This document shows positions 44,996 to 59,143 of a stretch of 64,000 nucleotides of DNA, piece by piece. Position 1 is the stretch's first letter. Every line of letters begins with the position of its first letter. The notes under the pieces are model-generated. The model was given only the letters and a program-made list of their open reading frames with translations, was not told the origin of the DNA and made no database searches. A program made the position numbers and the translations under genes. Source of the stretch: Paragonimus westermani (taxonomy: Eukaryota; Platyhelminthes; Trematoda; Plagiorchiida; Troglotrematidae); assembly GCA_008508345.1 (NCBI GenBank), contig QNGE01000287.1:1-64000 (forward strand), given 5' to 3'.

Positions 44996-47900
44996 GCAAT
45001 GATTCTTCCAATTTATCTAAATTTTATGGCGCAATATATTGTTTCTATGAAAAAAGAAATACTGACCATTTTAATTGGTCTGCGTTATTCTTGTTTGTAC
45101 GGGTTACCACAAATCCGTATACAAATGTAAACGCGCAGTGCGAAGTATTTTAATCTGAAGCATATTAACTAAAAACAGCCGACTATTTAGTTTTAAGCAT
45201 TGAAAACCGTGTCACGAGGGGCGTCTTGGAGAACACTTCCGGCTTTAGAGGATAATTACTAAGGACAGTTCGTCACGAGGTGAGGCACATGTTTAGTTCA
45301 CTTAAAATCTGCGTTCATCTTACGTCGAGCACTCATTTCGTGATATTGGCACACCATAGACAGCTTATTCCAAAATCCACATCCTCACAGTGTTAAAGTT
45401 GTTGGTCAATAGAGGATTCCTGCGTGCTGTTTGGGGCTGTATCTTGTATGGGGTTCAGAAGTTCACAGTTCCTAAAGAATGCTGAAATCAAGCAGTGACC
45501 ACAGCAACAAGAATGAAGCACGCTTTTACGTCAACATGTGGGATACTGATCAGTTCTCACTCAGCAGAATTTACGTATATTTGATATCTGCACAGATATC
45601 GTATTTTAATCAAGCTTCAGAGACATTTCCTAACTGTAAAACGTTCACTTACCGGTCTTTTAAAAAAATGAATGCTGACTATTAGTTTTGGGAAGAGTTG
45701 AAATGATGATGGTTGGAAAAAATCATTTGCGAACAATAGACAGCATAACCCATCTACAGTAAGTGCGAGACTACAGGTGTAATTAATCGCAAGTAACATT
45801 TTTAATCAGAAAGTGGCAAGAAGTGAAGAGCTATCATGTGATTAGCATACGAAAAACCGAGTAGTTGGTACCAGAGGTCTCCGGAAGCTTGTCGAGAAAA
45901 ATGAAGTCAAATATCGGCTGACATTTACATTTGATTGATCTCAAAACGTAGGTCTCTGCCAAATAATCAGTTTGTCGTAAGTGAAGCTGAAAGGTTGTAC
46001 ATTGTTATTTAGTATGCTTACTTAAAACACTGAAAGTTGCGTTGGTATGTCTTGCCAATCGAGTGTGAGTTTTGCATTCTTTTCGCGTTACTGAATTGGA
46101 TGTTGCAAGTTGGGCAAAAGTGCTACATATACGCTGCGTGAACTTTTGAAAACTATTAGTCAGATTGATATCCACGTATCACACTGACAACACACGACTT
46201 GTTCACACTTGACCAGAATGAATGGAACATCCTGTTTTTTGCATTAGTAATTTAACAAAAATGACAGTTTCACAATGCCTATATTTCATCGAGCAGCAAA
46301 ACTTTGAAAGCGCACTTGTTTAAGTTTATGCACAACACTGGCTTCAGAAGAAACGCATTTTCACAAACTTTGTTTTATCTTACCATTGAGTCAAATCCGT
46401 CAGCGGTGAGATAAAAACAGAATGTTCTTCTGACCGGAACTGTTAGTAGTCGTCATAAAATTTTAGCCTCGTCCCATATATTCACGCAGTTCAAACTTAG
46501 CCAAAAATGAGTTAAAAATGGAACAGATCAACAAAATACTTGTAAGTCTAGTGCGGGCACAAATATCGGTGTTACTGTGTCACATAATCTCACTAACAGC
46601 GGACTAACCTACAAATCCTCACGCAATCACGCTTACTTTGAGGGGCAGCTTTTTGCAACTAACAAATATTTCTGTTGTTCCCATACAAGTAAGTGAATTT
46701 CAAACGGGAAAATTGAGTGACAGAGAACCGATCAATTTTTTTGAGACGGATTCATCCTTTTCTGGCCTATGCGTATGCCACTGAGGTTCAAGTGTAAGTA
46801 GAAGTTTATACAATTTCATCGAAAGAACTTCCGTGAAAAATAGATGCTTCACGTTCTGTGATGTCCGAAGCGTCCTCGACTGATTACATCATTGATCGAT
46901 TTGCGGATGATCATCTAGTGATAAATGAGATTTACTTATCATCCATAAGTACGAAATCCCGGAAAGAAATGACTTTGATTAAATACAATCTTACCTGCCA
47001 TTGACAGAGGGGAGCGTGTCCATGTTAGTTGTTCCAGCTTGATTTATATATTATAAAAAATTCCCAATGTAAAATGAATGTAATGAATAACTACATTATT
47101 CTTAAGTCGACTCACCGTATTCCAAACCTTAATGAATGTGGTGTTGAGTATGAAAAATATACATGATTACAATGTATGTTTATGCATATTGGGGAGCTGG
47201 ATGAGGACCTCCGTGGGGATATGAGAATTTCCGTTGACTCATGCTTCATATGGTATGATAAGCTAATTTGCATACACTCTTAGTGAGAACAACAGGAAAT
47301 CCGTAGGATCTTTGCATAGTTACAAGAAAAATAACCATAAATCCGTGGTCGCCATCAAATATTGTGATGAAGGGCGATGTTTCAGTGCATAAGCAATTCA
47401 CGCATCACATTTAGCAGGCAAGAATTTAGGCTGGAAATAACATTTATTGTTCACGTGCAAGCTTATAGTTCCCGTAATTGAATTTCATCTCAATTTGATC
47501 CGGCTGTTACCCTTGAAACAATTTCATTGATAGTCCACGAAATATATGACAGCTAACAGAATACAAGGCAGAACGTTTGCTATGTAACTTTGCAGAGGCA
47601 CAGGTTTCAATTTCAATCAATGTGCGTAATTACAAGATAGTTTTGAAAAGTCATAAAAATGACCGGCTAAACAAAAAATTCAACAAATGCGTACATCGTA
47701 TTTTCCGCCTATTAATCACGATGCTTTGCCTGGAAGCGTGTGTTAGAAATAGATTATGTGTTTGGATTCGTATAATTATATTCTTGCCCAGAGGTATTGT
47801 TGAACTGTGTTGGGGAACGTAATATCCTAAATTTTGTTTAAACCTTCTTAATGAGTGCCCTCCGGTGATTTCAAATTTAGGTTGGATCAAGTTTGAGGGC

Positions 47901-48276
47901 TTAATAGTATTTCATGAAAAGGAACTTCACTTTATCATTTTGGAGATATAACACATAGGGTCCTGAACGTTAATTATACGGGCCTCATGGAGTGCTAGTG
48001 TTATACTCACCCTCAGAAAAAGTGTTTCTGGTTTTTGAACCCAGGACGTTTAGCCGAATTCAGATGTCTGTTTTTCCATTCCATTTATTCAGAAACGTTT
48101 ATTTTAAAGTCTTCTTACCACTTTAATTTGATTTTTTCATTGACAGAAAGAGTTGATGAAATTTTGTTCAATTTTTTAATTTCTGGCGCGTAATTACACG
48201 AAATATGCATGTTGTTGACTTGAGCAAACTGGCAGTTGCCCGTCCTGGGTGCATATGTTATACACACCACACTTAC
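44996..48276. other. Non-coding or intron; ambiguous exon candidates
   Basis: Near 46620-46700 splice-bounded open segments occur on both strands over the same bases, so neither is called. A plus-strand 48-nt segment (46746-46793) with a GTAAGT donor and a minus-strand MDTLPSVNG segment at about 47023-46995 are weak. Nothing else is seen. Confidence 0.3.
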
Positions 48277-48334
48277 AATGTAACATGATTCATCTATGGG
48301 GCGTGCTTTGGTATAATAGGCCAATTCTTTACAT
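48277..48334 (-). CDS. Candidate internal exon of a minus-strand gene
   Basis: The acceptor ACCTTTCATCTTCAG and an exact GTAAGT donor bound one base plus CKELAYYTKARPIDESCYI (19 codons, ends phase 0). The frame stays open beyond the donor to 48115, so a longer exon is possible. Its start phase does not fit the exon at 48532, so at least one exon or junction between them is misplaced. Confidence 0.4.
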
Positions 48335-48531
48335 CTGAAGATGAAAGGTTTGCTGGTAAAAATTATTGGTTGGATTTCTAGGTGTTCTTTAAAACGTCGA
48401 AATATTGTTCACAAACAAATCGTGTGTTCAAAACAGCATGTGTCTGCCCGGAGCATTTTACGATAAATACGTTCCCACGAGTATTTCATGGAAGATTCGA
48501 TATCTGCATTCATTTTCACTGTGTCTCTTAC

Positions 48532-48583
48532 CATACAGTACAGTTGGTGAATGAATGAGCAGCAAGTAACCGCAGTGACGATA
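48532..48583 (-). CDS. Candidate exon of the minus-strand gene
   Basis: Acceptor GGAGATATTCAG, donor ATG/GTAAGAG. In the phase left by the exon at 48778 it reads SSLRLLAAHSFTNCTV with two bases over. Another open frame crosses the same DNA, so the reading is tentative. Confidence 0.3.
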
Positions 48584-48777
48584 CTGAATATCTCCACCAG
48601 TGTTTGTACAAGGGTAGGCCAGAAAAAGTGTCATAAAGATATGGGATAGTAAGTTCATCACTTTGATCTTCGCTAAATGAAATGGATAAACAAACATTCG
48701 ATGCCTGATAAAAAAACGACGCGGTAATGGAAAGATTAAAGATAGAGTGTGATTGGAATAGAATCGAGAAAAAATAC

Positions 48778-48882
48778 CTATATGTGACAGATTAATGAAT
48801 AGAGTTTCAGCCAGTTTGCTCTTTCCCACAGGCGACTGGTTTTGAATGCGAATAAGCATTTGCATCACTTCGACCAGTAGAT
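48778..48882 (-). CDS. Candidate internal exon with a GKS motif
   Basis: It spans 105 nt between an acceptor (GCCTCAAACCTATGAG) and a GTATTT donor: LLVEVMQMLIRIQNQSPVGK then SKLAETLFINLSHI, with two bases before and one after. The heptad-like Leu/Ile pattern suggests a helical repeat; GKSKL recalls a P-loop but lacks the leading Gly. It joins the upstream exon (49350) in phase. Confidence 0.45.
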
Positions 48883-49349
48883 CTCATAGGTTTGAGGCAA
48901 CAGTAGTAATGAGCTCTCAATTTTCATGTTCTGTACCGCCGTCTAACAAAAATTTCTATCTGCCTTTTTCATCGTGAGCTAGGTTTCATATATTTTCTCT
49001 TGGAATGCCTCCTTGGCCGCAGCGAAAACGGTCAAGCCAATTGAAATTTCTAACAAAGTGATTATTTTAGAAGGGTTCGTTAATACGACAAAGTCGGAGA
49101 TCACCACCTGTTTTGAGCTCCTCAAACTGTAATCTTTACATATATGCATGGCTGGTTGTTAGTGTTTTCATTACCGGACACGATTTCAGTTCTGTCGAGG
49201 TAATCAAAATCACATAAACGTGGAATAGCAAGCATACAAATGAAAGCTATACCGGCCTAATGCGCCCATTTCTGCCTGATATGACAATATATCCAAAACA
49301 TCCCTTTTGGAAGATTTTCAGCAACAATCTTCATCAAACTTTCTCTTAC

Positions 49350-49386
49350 TTCTCTCGAGGGCACCTAGAGGCATGTTCACAATGAT
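49350..49386 (-). CDS. Candidate 37-nt exon of the minus-strand gene
   Basis: Phase 0, IIVNMPLGALER plus one base, GTAAGA donor. The acceptor (AGTTAAAATGAG) is poor in pyrimidines. It is favoured because it links the exons at 49467 and 48778 in frame. Confidence 0.3.
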
Positions 49387-49466
49387 CTCATTTTAACTTT
49401 ACGCCTACCTTCAATTCACCGCTCGCTATCAATGTAAGTGTCGTAATACCTGCGACGTTTACTCAC

Positions 49467-49527
49467 AGTGTGCTCTGGTCGGCCAACTGGAATATTACAA
49501 ACAATCTTCTCTATGCACAAGTCAAAT
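49467..49527 (-). CDS. Candidate internal exon with strong splice sites
   Basis: The acceptor is nearly ideal (TTTATTTTTTTTCTTTCAG) and the donor is GTGAGT. The 61 nt encode one base plus FDLCIEKIVCNIPVGRPEHT, ending in phase 0. Product unknown. Confidence 0.5.
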
Positions 49528-50428
49528 CTGAAAGAAAAAAATAAAGTTTACTGCTTAATGTCTAGGTTCTGTTTAATGAGACAGTGGGGCACCTTGCTTT
49601 CGACAACTTCATAATATCCGTACAGTGATATCCATAAATAGGTTATTACGACATGATTGTGACGTAGTGCTATTCCTAAATTATGTATGAGAACAATTTC
49701 TTTTCTCGAGGTACATTTTACAGTTTTATAAATTATATACGGAACAAGCACACATGTGGGTTGGCCACCGTATTCGAATGACTATGTCGTTTGTTGCTAG
49801 CAAAATACAAATTATAATTCGTTTTATGTGGGCTATTTTACGGGTGAGACTCTATTCAAGTAGTAATCCTACGGTTCTGTTGTGAAGACACTGTTTCAGT
49901 CAGGGGCGAATATCACGTCTGTTTACTAAAAGCAGTTGGCAATGTTCAACACATGTGCATCCTCAAACGTCATCAGGATTATTTCAGTTTTTCAAGGGAG
50001 TCGTTTGTAAGTATTCGGAGGGTTGGTCTGAATCCGTCATACGTGCGTACATTGCCAGGTTATAATCGTCTTCCTTGAATTTGACTGTGTAGTATACAGC
50101 GCCTGCTTCCTGATATGTGCATGATTCGAGAGTGAACACAGTAAACCCTCGAGGTACCAGACTGTATAAACTGTTTCATTATGCTCATACCAAGCAGTGA
50201 TAACCCATGACTATTTGGCCTACTGGAGTATCACCGCCCTTGTTGGTGTTAGAAATGTAGCCATCTGACAAGCAAATTTGAAATACACAATTAATTTTAT
50301 TGATCAGGCCTGATATAATTCAAATACTGTGCAATTTGATATTGGTCAGTTCCAGATTCCTAGAAGTATTGTAGAATATTTTGCGTTACAAACACTACAC
50401 TTAATGCGGGGATTGTAATTTTGAAAAG

Positions 50429-50525
50429 AGTACATTCTTTTCATCGGAAATTATCCATAAATGAAACCAACTGTTTGGAAGATAGCGAACCGTGGTTACA
50501 TAGACCTGTTCACACTGCATTAAAA
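50429..50525 (+). CDS. Weak plus-strand exon candidate
   Basis: An open segment ends NETNCLEDSEPWLHRPVHTA then LK at an exact GTAAGT donor. The acceptor is weak (AATTTTGAAAAG), and it would lie antisense within the minus-strand gene. Confidence 0.2.
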
Positions 50526-52725
50526 GTAAGTACACAGATGGCTCATGTTATTTGTCAATTGGTGACAGTGTCGCGTGGCGAAACCAATTTGATTTGATAT
50601 TTGTGGCACTTTTTAAATAAAGGCATTTACATTTTGTTCGGTGTAAAGAGTTCGTAAACGACAGTACCGTTAAGCATTTTTGCATTACTCAAACTAGCAT
50701 TCCGCAAGAGGTAAAGTGGTACTTTCTTGGAGGATGTTGAAACAGGCCTAATTTTTTGTACATCACATAGGTCTTTCTGTATAGCCAAGGGTTACCAGGT
50801 CGACTAGCGTGTGTTAAACTTTGATACAGAATTTCAGAAGAAATTTGTAACCTCTATGTGTAAATTGGTTCTGTTTGTTGTGCCAGTGGTGGAATGCAGC
50901 TCTGAACAAGACTTAAAAAAAAACGTGAACACGGAATTCTTGGCAATGCTGGTTCAGCATAGCGCATACTCCGGGATATTTCAGTTAATTGAACGACTGC
51001 ACAATGGTTGTGGGTTCTGTCTTGCTACATCTCGTTACGTAACACCTGCCAGTGTCAGTGGTTTGCAAGTCATTTTTATTCGGAAACTGGTATCAATAAA
51101 TTATGCCCGTGTATGTTTCGATGTCCCGCAAATCTCGTTGTGCCATCATATCAGTTTAACACCTTTCAGCAACCACCTGCGAGATTTACGTGACGAAAGA
51201 ATCCGGCAACGGTGAGAAAGTAGCCATCATCGCGATTTGTTCATTGAACGCCGTGCTATTAGTTGTGCTCATTTTGGAACCCAACTGCTACAGTGCTACA
51301 GCTGCACACAAATTTCATTGGTCACGTAACTTGCAATCATGGGCTCTGGTTCTGTTGTATTTCATCTTAATGGGAGATGGTTGTTACCACTCATCTCTTG
51401 AATTTTCCTGTTCTCGGCTACCTTCAGAGCATTCAAGTTATGGAACTTATGCTTCCAAAATCTATTTTTAAAAATGTCTAACAGAAGAGTTGAATGAGTG
51501 AAATACACTTGGCTAGTATTGTATGGCTCCTGGTTAATTCTCTAAGACCTGCACGGTATGTCTTATTATGCTGTTAAGTCGACGATTTACGGAACTGGAA
51601 TGTCCAACAGTCTAGATGGTACAATTAACTTACAAGATTATAGCGACTTCACAACTGACCTGTTTGTTTCAATAAATATGGCTACTACCTTGCGAAGTAC
51701 TCTGGATACGATTTAACCAACACCATGTGATACAAGGGGGAAGCAACCGAAATGATGTTTCTTAATAAGTGACCTCAATAGGACATGAAGCGTGCACGAG
51801 GATAACATAAACCTGGCTCCAATAAGCAGCGTGTCAGAGTGATTTCCCTGAAAGGATGCACGAAAACTGTTCGACAGCTGGGACCAAATACAACACACTG
51901 TGTTAGGTAGTAAAATTGTCATGCAGAACGGAACGAAATACATATGAGTTGGTGGTAATCTTTGCTTGCAACAAATTTTGACATTATACTTTGGTGTTTG
52001 TAGAGAGAGGTTATTGGACAATCGTCTTCAGTAAAATGAAACGAATATTATTTTTCTGGACTGCCATTATTAACTCCTCTCAGAAGTCGACGGTTACAAT
52101 CCTAATTTTCATAAAGACAACCATGATTATGATGAGCCCGTCAGGAGCAAAAAACGAAATCCACAAACGCATTTGCCTTTCAACCAAAATAGTGCCTCTT
52201 TTCATTCATCCCAATCTGCCTCAGGCTTTATTTTTAAAGCAGTGCGCAAAGTGGGGAATATTTAGAAAAATTTGATGCTGAACTCTTGTCTACAAATCTG
52301 ACCTACTTAGTATTTTAGTGAAGAGAGGCCGAACCGCCAGTGGCATTTGCAAAAACTCTTGAACCAAATAAAATCTATTAATTTGGGCGCGTGCATCCCC
52401 TTTGCTAATTGATCAGTAACCTCATGCAAGATGCTTATCGTGCGTAACGCTTGGTGTGCTAAACTGTGTATGTGCCGGTTGCCTTATAATGAGGTCAATC
52501 GTCATCTAGTTTATTCACCAATGGTACTAAGCTAACCGTTTCCGCCCCTCTGTCTTCTTCAGCCTCAACCAAACGAACTGACACCATTCAAAAACCCAGA
52601 ACTCCTGCTAGTTGATAAAAATACTCTTTATTGATAATCAGTAGCTCAATGGAAACCATCCGTGCTGTAATTTTCCCTCAGGTTTATTTTCACTCAATAA
52701 TAACCAACAAAAAATCACAACTCAC

Positions 52726-52755
52726 GTTATGAATGATGTAATGACAAGTATTGTT
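52726..52755 (-). CDS. Candidate 30-nt micro-exon of the minus-strand gene
   Basis: Acceptor TTTCGTGACTGTAG, donor GTGAGT. Ten phase-0 codons, NNTCHYIIHN. It follows the exon at 52900 in phase across a 144-nt intron. Confidence 0.3.
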
Positions 52756-52899
52756 CTACAGTCACGAAAGTTTTGAGTCTCAATAATTGCAATGAAAGAA
52801 ACTGTGGATAAAGATATATCTGGGAGAAAGTGGTGGTATTTGAAGCGTTCGTCCTGATTAGCCTGCAAACCTTATGCCAATTATGAACTTGTAGCTTAC

Positions 52900-52973
52900 C
52901 ATGTGCAAGACACTGTCAACACTCTCAAATTGTTCGATGAAACCTTTGACGGAATATTCAAATGCCGTAATTG
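52900..52973 (-). CDS. Candidate internal exon of the minus-strand gene
   Basis: An acceptor ending CATTGATTGACTTAAG and a GTAAGC donor bound 74 nt: two bases, then ITAFEYSVKGFIEQFESVDS and VLHM, ending in phase 0. The alternating hydrophobic and acidic pattern looks like a folded helical protein. Family not recognised. Confidence 0.45.
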
Positions 52974-52999
52974 CTTAAGTCAATCAATGGAAAGTTCTT

Positions 53000-55900
53000 T
53001 GCAAATACTGGTTTACCGTTTTAGTTCAGGTCTTTTCACAAGAAGTTACATCTCAAATGTTTGGTAAAGATTAGCTGAACAACCACAAATTGTGCGCAAA
53101 ATGTAACTATACATTATTTCTGGATAATCTAACGGAATCATTACTCGCTTATAATTTTCTTTCTTCCCAAGCAGTGTTAACCACATTTTACTTCAACCCA
53201 TCCACTTAGTTGATATTGGTTGTTGGGACCAAAATTTACTTGTCCGTTTTCACTTGGATGAAACCAATTTAACTAGTAGAAAGTTTGATTCCGTGCGTAC
53301 TCCTTCGCATCATCGCGATGAGTCTTGTCTACACTACTGTTTAACTCCTTTTAAAGTTTTTGGCATAATTACACTATGTGAAGCTTATGCAGTAGAACAA
53401 CGGATGCTTAGGTTACACAACACAAACTAGGAACCGCATTTGACCGTGAAGTCCAGTTCGGGTAACATTTTTTTTGATTATCATGGACAATCTGATTGTA
53501 AGCTTGGGGAATTGTATTCAGACGTTAGGTCACAGTGAAGTGAGAGTGTTAGTAAGCAAAACACCCAAAACAAAAAAACTGTTTGGAGATTTCATGTGTC
53601 ACAATCGCTCCGAAGCACTCTTCTATCGTGTCACTCATAGTGTTGAAGACATACTTGGAGAATACACAAAGAGTGTTTGCAGAATGCCAACTGACTCAGG
53701 GCGAAGAAGTCGGTCTAGTCTCCGTCTCTCTAGATGGATAATCAGTCTTTTATTAGAAACCTGTAACAGTCTTGAGAATATATCAACACCAGCACTTTTT
53801 TTGAGTCAGGGCACATGGGACTAGGTGTCAAGTAGATACCGACATGTTTTCCCAACACAAAGACTGATTGTTCGCTTCCCAGACTCAGTTACCAACGGCT
53901 GTGTGGTAGATGGTGAGCGCAATCCATATTTGGAGTGAAACTTTTACACTTTCCAAAACTAAAAGACTTCCCAGTGCAAAACTTGTTACAAGCAACCGGG
54001 AAAACAACTTGTAACCTCATTCACTTCACTTTTATTGGGAAAATATGACTTGAGTGCGCTGTAGCAAAATGAGATCCCGTCCAGTGGGTACAATCAAGCA
54101 GAATAAGTGACGTGTAATCGCGTCCACGCAAGACTGAACATCAAAAGAGGGCATTCACACGACTAAAAATTTGAAGGTAAATGAACGAATGTCGCCGTTT
54201 CATTGAGTGGTTTTGCAGCTTTCTGCAAAACAGTCAAAGAACTGATGCTGATGTAAAACCTGCATTCAGGTGAGTTTTTATAAAAAGGAGGCCAATGTAA
54301 ATCAGCTCAGTGGCAGATGTTTTCAACAATATAAATGAAAGGTTGGGGTCAGAAGCCGATACTTTCCTAAACCATCAGAACAAATTTGGCCTAACATTTA
54401 TTCGAAATGTTTATCCATCTCACTGACTAAATAACTTATCAACGAAGGTGCTGTCGACAAGGGATTAACAGAGAAGAACGGGGCATTCCTGAATTACGAT
54501 TCTGCTAAGCAGGCTTTCTCATTTAAAAGTTAGTATTCAAAGTTCTGAAAGCTAACACGCTTGAACGTCAGTTTCTGTCAGAAGTGTTTTCCAGTTACTA
54601 TCACATTGTTAAAGAAAACAAACGCAGTTATACTAAGGCTGTCCCCAACAACAGCAGAATTTTTGCATTCTCATGTTCTCTAGTCTACAGTGAACCAGTA
54701 TATATGTTGTGCGATTAAACAGACATCATAACCAGCTTCATATTCGATGACCAAATAGAGAGTCACATTCAGTTTTGAAGTCATTCCGGTATACAACGAA
54801 CTGGTTGAAGGGTTCCTTCCCGAGAAAACCGGAACGCTTTTGGGAGAAACGAAATGTTGAAATGTTGTCTTTCACTCTGTACACAGCAACGGTTTCTCCT
54901 CATTATAAAATGGTCACTTAGCTGCCAGGAGTTGAAATCTATCCAAAATTGAGGCCAACAATTTTTCTCACACATTTTGATAAACTTTGTGATAAAAAGT
55001 TGAGTACTTTCAGCAAAAATGGTTCACTTTGTTTGAAGACTACGTTCTGAATGTTAATACATTTCTGTTGAGATATTTATCTAAAAATACCTCATTCAAA
55101 CGGTCAAGTAGGTCACTGAATGAAAATTATGAGGTAATTTTATAAATGCAAAATTACTTTTATTTCCTTATCGCCGAAAGAAGTGTCCGAAATCAAGCTG
55201 CAATTTTATAAAATTTGTCAAGTCCCAGTGGTCGACCGCCACCACTTCTACCTCACGCCGTAGAACAGAACTATCTCATATGGTTGGCGTCATTTCAGGG
55301 CACTGAACCGGCAAGCTAAATGTTAAAGTTAGTTGTCTTTAAAATAGGGTATCAAATGTACTTTTAAAAATCGATGTACCTCTGTAGAATTATTATCGCA
55401 ACCTTATCTACGCAAAATCAGAATTGATGTTGCTGAATAAGTGGTTGACGTGAAAATCCAGACTCTGGCCGTTCTCGCCAGTGATTTTATGTGAACAGAC
55501 GTGGGTATATAGGTCTTAATTCAAGTGGTGTACTCTGGGACTTGGTCATTGAGAGTGAAGTCGGAAAACTGTAACGCAACCAAACCAGATGACGATTGAT
55601 TAGATCAGTTTTAGGTTGAAGGAGGAGTCACCTATACTGAAAACGTCGATCAAGAATTAACCTGCGTTGATTTTGAGGGATTAGCTGCAGAAAGGCCTGA
55701 GGATACGGTGTGCACCTTGACAGGAAGTAAGGAGATTATAGAAAGTTATAAGAAGAAATTCAATGTGATTTGCTACAATTGATCTTTGGGAATGAAATTC
55801 TAGTTTATCACTAATCAGCAACTTCACTGTGGTGATGCTATTTAGCTTAGTATCTTTATATGGAAATCACGTGAATGATGATGGATTACAGAATGCTAGT

Positions 55901-58900
55901 TAAAAAACGGGTGACGTTCATTAGAGGAATTTTAAATCCCCGAGTTTAAATCTGTTTTGGGCTAAATAAGACTTCAAGAAATTGTTGGTCTGCTTGTACA
56001 GGCCGTATTTATATTCCGATAGGTAGGCAGTAACCCATCTCAATTATACGTCAGGTAGATTCATTAATCTTCCCGTGTAGTAATAACTCTAATGGATGAA
56101 AATACCCGCAAAGTGCTCTTACTTTCATGTTGATTACAAATTACAACCAGTAACGTTTTTAAAGCCCGAAGTTCTAGATTTGCTTGAGGTAGTTCATCGA
56201 CAACTTTCCCCATTGGTCTTGTAATGCACGCGCTGTCCAGTGTTATCTAAAGGGCTATTTACCGTACTTAAGGTTTTGCACACCATCCGGATAATTTTAC
56301 GTTCCAGTTGACGCAGAATGATAATTTGGAGGTTAAGTAATACGGTTGCCCAGCGTAGCTCTAGAATAATCTTTTGGACTATTGTTATATTAAAAGCTGC
56401 TATAATGACTTTCTCAACCGTAATCTATATAGGCCAACCTGACTGTGTAAATGCTTTGTTAACTGTCTATTTTAGTGATGCAGGTTAAACAGCAAATGAC
56501 AGATGTGTACATTGGCCCACCTCAAACATTTTCTGTCTGAAAGTTTAATCGTAATTTTAGGATTTTCGTGATTCGTACTGCGTTTCTGGGTTATTATATA
56601 CACGTGTGCAACAATATGCCATACGGAGCTCCAGCAGAAACCCGCATCCACTAAGGTTGGAATGACGCCATTTGTTTTTGACCGTACACGACTGGCTCAG
56701 ACAAAAAGATGTATCCGTAACCTTAAAGATTTTCAGGCCATTGTTGGGTAGACAAATGGGCATTTGACGACGTGAGATAATTAAACGGAAGGCTTGCCTC
56801 AATTTTAACCCGATTGTCAGTGGTCAATGCTAGACTCGCCTTTATACTTCGGCCACACGGAACAAATTGATATTATATTCAACTGAAGATTTAATATCCT
56901 TGAACTTAAAAGCATTCATGGTCAAAAGCATTCACTATGTTCTAAGCAGTTAAGAGAGTCCAGGGTTTGTGTCAAAAACAATTCACGGATGTGAAACTAG
57001 TTGCCAACATGAATTTAAAAGTTACTCCATATAAAGATGTCAAGTGGCATCACTGTGCTGAACTATCTAGGGGGCGCAGCGAATACAACTACTCAATTCA
57101 CAAAAGATTAAACATACCGCCACGGGAAAATCTCGGCTAAGTTGTCTATTCTGTTTTACTATGCAGCATATAAACAAATCTTGTTGGCTATTTCGTCTTT
57201 TCATAAATATACAGAATTAACTGGCTGATTTGCTTATTCAAACAAAACAAATCGGTACCGTGAAATGCCTTATATGTGCATTGGTGTAAGTACACATGCT
57301 CACGGTTCGGTTGGAATTCTGCATGAGGATACAGTCTATCAGTTTCCACTAACAGACATCAGACTCTCGTTGAATTCTGTGTAGAAACACGGTAAAACCA
57401 TGCTCACCATCAACATTCGTTATGACCTCACATCATACTGACCACATAGTCGCCTTTTAGCAAATGGATTTTGGTTGATTAAATACAACCGCTCTATTCG
57501 ATGCTACGTGAAATGGACGCAAAATTCTCATCATACTAAATGAAATTATCTGCTGACAGGACGGACACCTAATGTGAATCAATAGTTTTCGGAACACACC
57601 ATTTACAATTACTAAAACAAATCTGTTTGTAAACATGACGCGTAACATAAAATAAGTCAAAACTTCTGAATGCGACCTTGGTTCCATATCTTGATAACTA
57701 TTTGTATTTACGCCAAGACGTAAACTACTGGTGGTTTTTAATTACGTACCAATAAGCAGGAGACAGTAGGGATACACTGAACGTCCCGGTAATAAGCGTT
57801 TTCTGTTAGCTATTATTTATCGATGCAGGTATGGTGACATTGGAAGTATGATGCATGAGTTATCACGCACCAAGTTGATCACAATTGTAGTGATTGCTAC
57901 GAAATTTCTCAGCTAAACTTGTCTTCTAATTTGTGATGTTCACAACGGTTTGCTTCTATTTATTCTACACTCAACCATGCCATTGATGAAACGACAACAG
58001 TAACTTCGATCATTCATTGAAATGGGATAGGCAGCAAATTTCAAAACTCACTTCCGGCTAATCCGAGCCCCTCGAGTGAAAGTACTTTGAAACACGACAA
58101 TGGCTGTTTCAACTGCAACGTATCTTTTTACCACAAAGTGAAGCAACGCACTGAACAAGTCAGTAACCGCAGCTGATTTTTGATGAGCTGTTCTGAACTA
58201 TCTACCATTGAGACAAACGTTTTAGTTGGCGATTAACGTAATTACTGACCAAATGGCTTGTTATGTATCACCTTCATAATTAACCATCCTACTCTATCTT
58301 TTTAGCTGAGTATATGCAAACAAGATTATGCGCATCGTTTTTAACGCAACGCACCATTAGTCTCCATTCGTTTGATAACCACTGGTTTTATTCTCTTACT
58401 TTCGTATAGTAAAGAGCCAACAAAACGTGGAGGCCACAAGCATTTCGAATTTTCTCAACAGCATACACCTTAATACCCCGGGAACAAATAACACTGTGTG
58501 TGGGGAACAAACACAACCGGAGGTAGGACATTTATTGTGCTAAGTACTTAGTTTCACGAAAGTACATAGTTTGGAGATGTAATACACACATAATTGCAGA
58601 ATTGTGTTAAAGCAGGAAAGAAGAACCAAGATTGCCTCAGCATCAGTAATTGACGAATTAGACTGTGATGTCACACGCTGAACCTAGTTTGGTAACTATT
58701 ACAATCCGTTGGCAAGACTGCGGTGTGTTCAAACAACGAAGTAATCTCGAAGTATGAAGACCGTGGCTATTCCTTAGCGTAAATCGAGTAGTTTTTAGTC
58801 TCTCGGTTGTGCTTATCGCGACTATTCAAATCGGTGTTTCGGAACACTTTTGGAAGTGATAACATGTCGCAGCGAATTGTGTGTTTCATAATATTTTTAT

Positions 58901-59063
58901 TTCGATTGTCTGACCTTGTTCTGTAAAGTTTATGCATACATTTTCTTTCAGGTCACATTCATTTGATGATGAGTTGAGCAACAGATCGAGTTCCAGTAGT
59001 TTCTGATGGAGCTCTTGGCCGTTATGAGGAATTGAATGAGTGGTTGTGAGTTTTTGATAATAG
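53000..59063. other. No supported gene
   Basis: A 116-aa plus frame (53474-53824) is within chance expectation and has no domain. An acceptor ending TTTTCTTTCAG at 58951 precedes 18 codons (SHSFDDELSNRSSSSSF, then TGA), but an overlapping frame continues toward the exon at 59064 with two stops, so no exon is called there. Confidence 0.3.
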
Positions 59064-59143
59064 GTTTGCCACCCTTGCTTACGTGGAAATGAACAAAACC
59101 GTAATTCAACACCAGCCTGAAAAACGTTCAGGCTATTGTCAAC
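59064..59143 (+). CDS. Candidate internal exon
   Basis: The acceptor AGTTTTTGATAATAG and an exact GTAAGT donor bound 80 nt: one base, FATLAYVEMNKTVIQHQPEK, RSGYCQ and one base over. The same frame is open upstream to a TGA 24 nt before 59064, and still further upstream reads VPVVSDGALGRYEELNEWL, which may be exon or decayed coding sequence. Protein not recognised. Confidence 0.4.

Noticed and set aside
46600..46700. Exon-like segments with good donors on both strands
   Set aside because: They overlap in antisense, so at least one is false; this shows how easily splice-bounded open segments arise and lowers confidence in all short exon calls.
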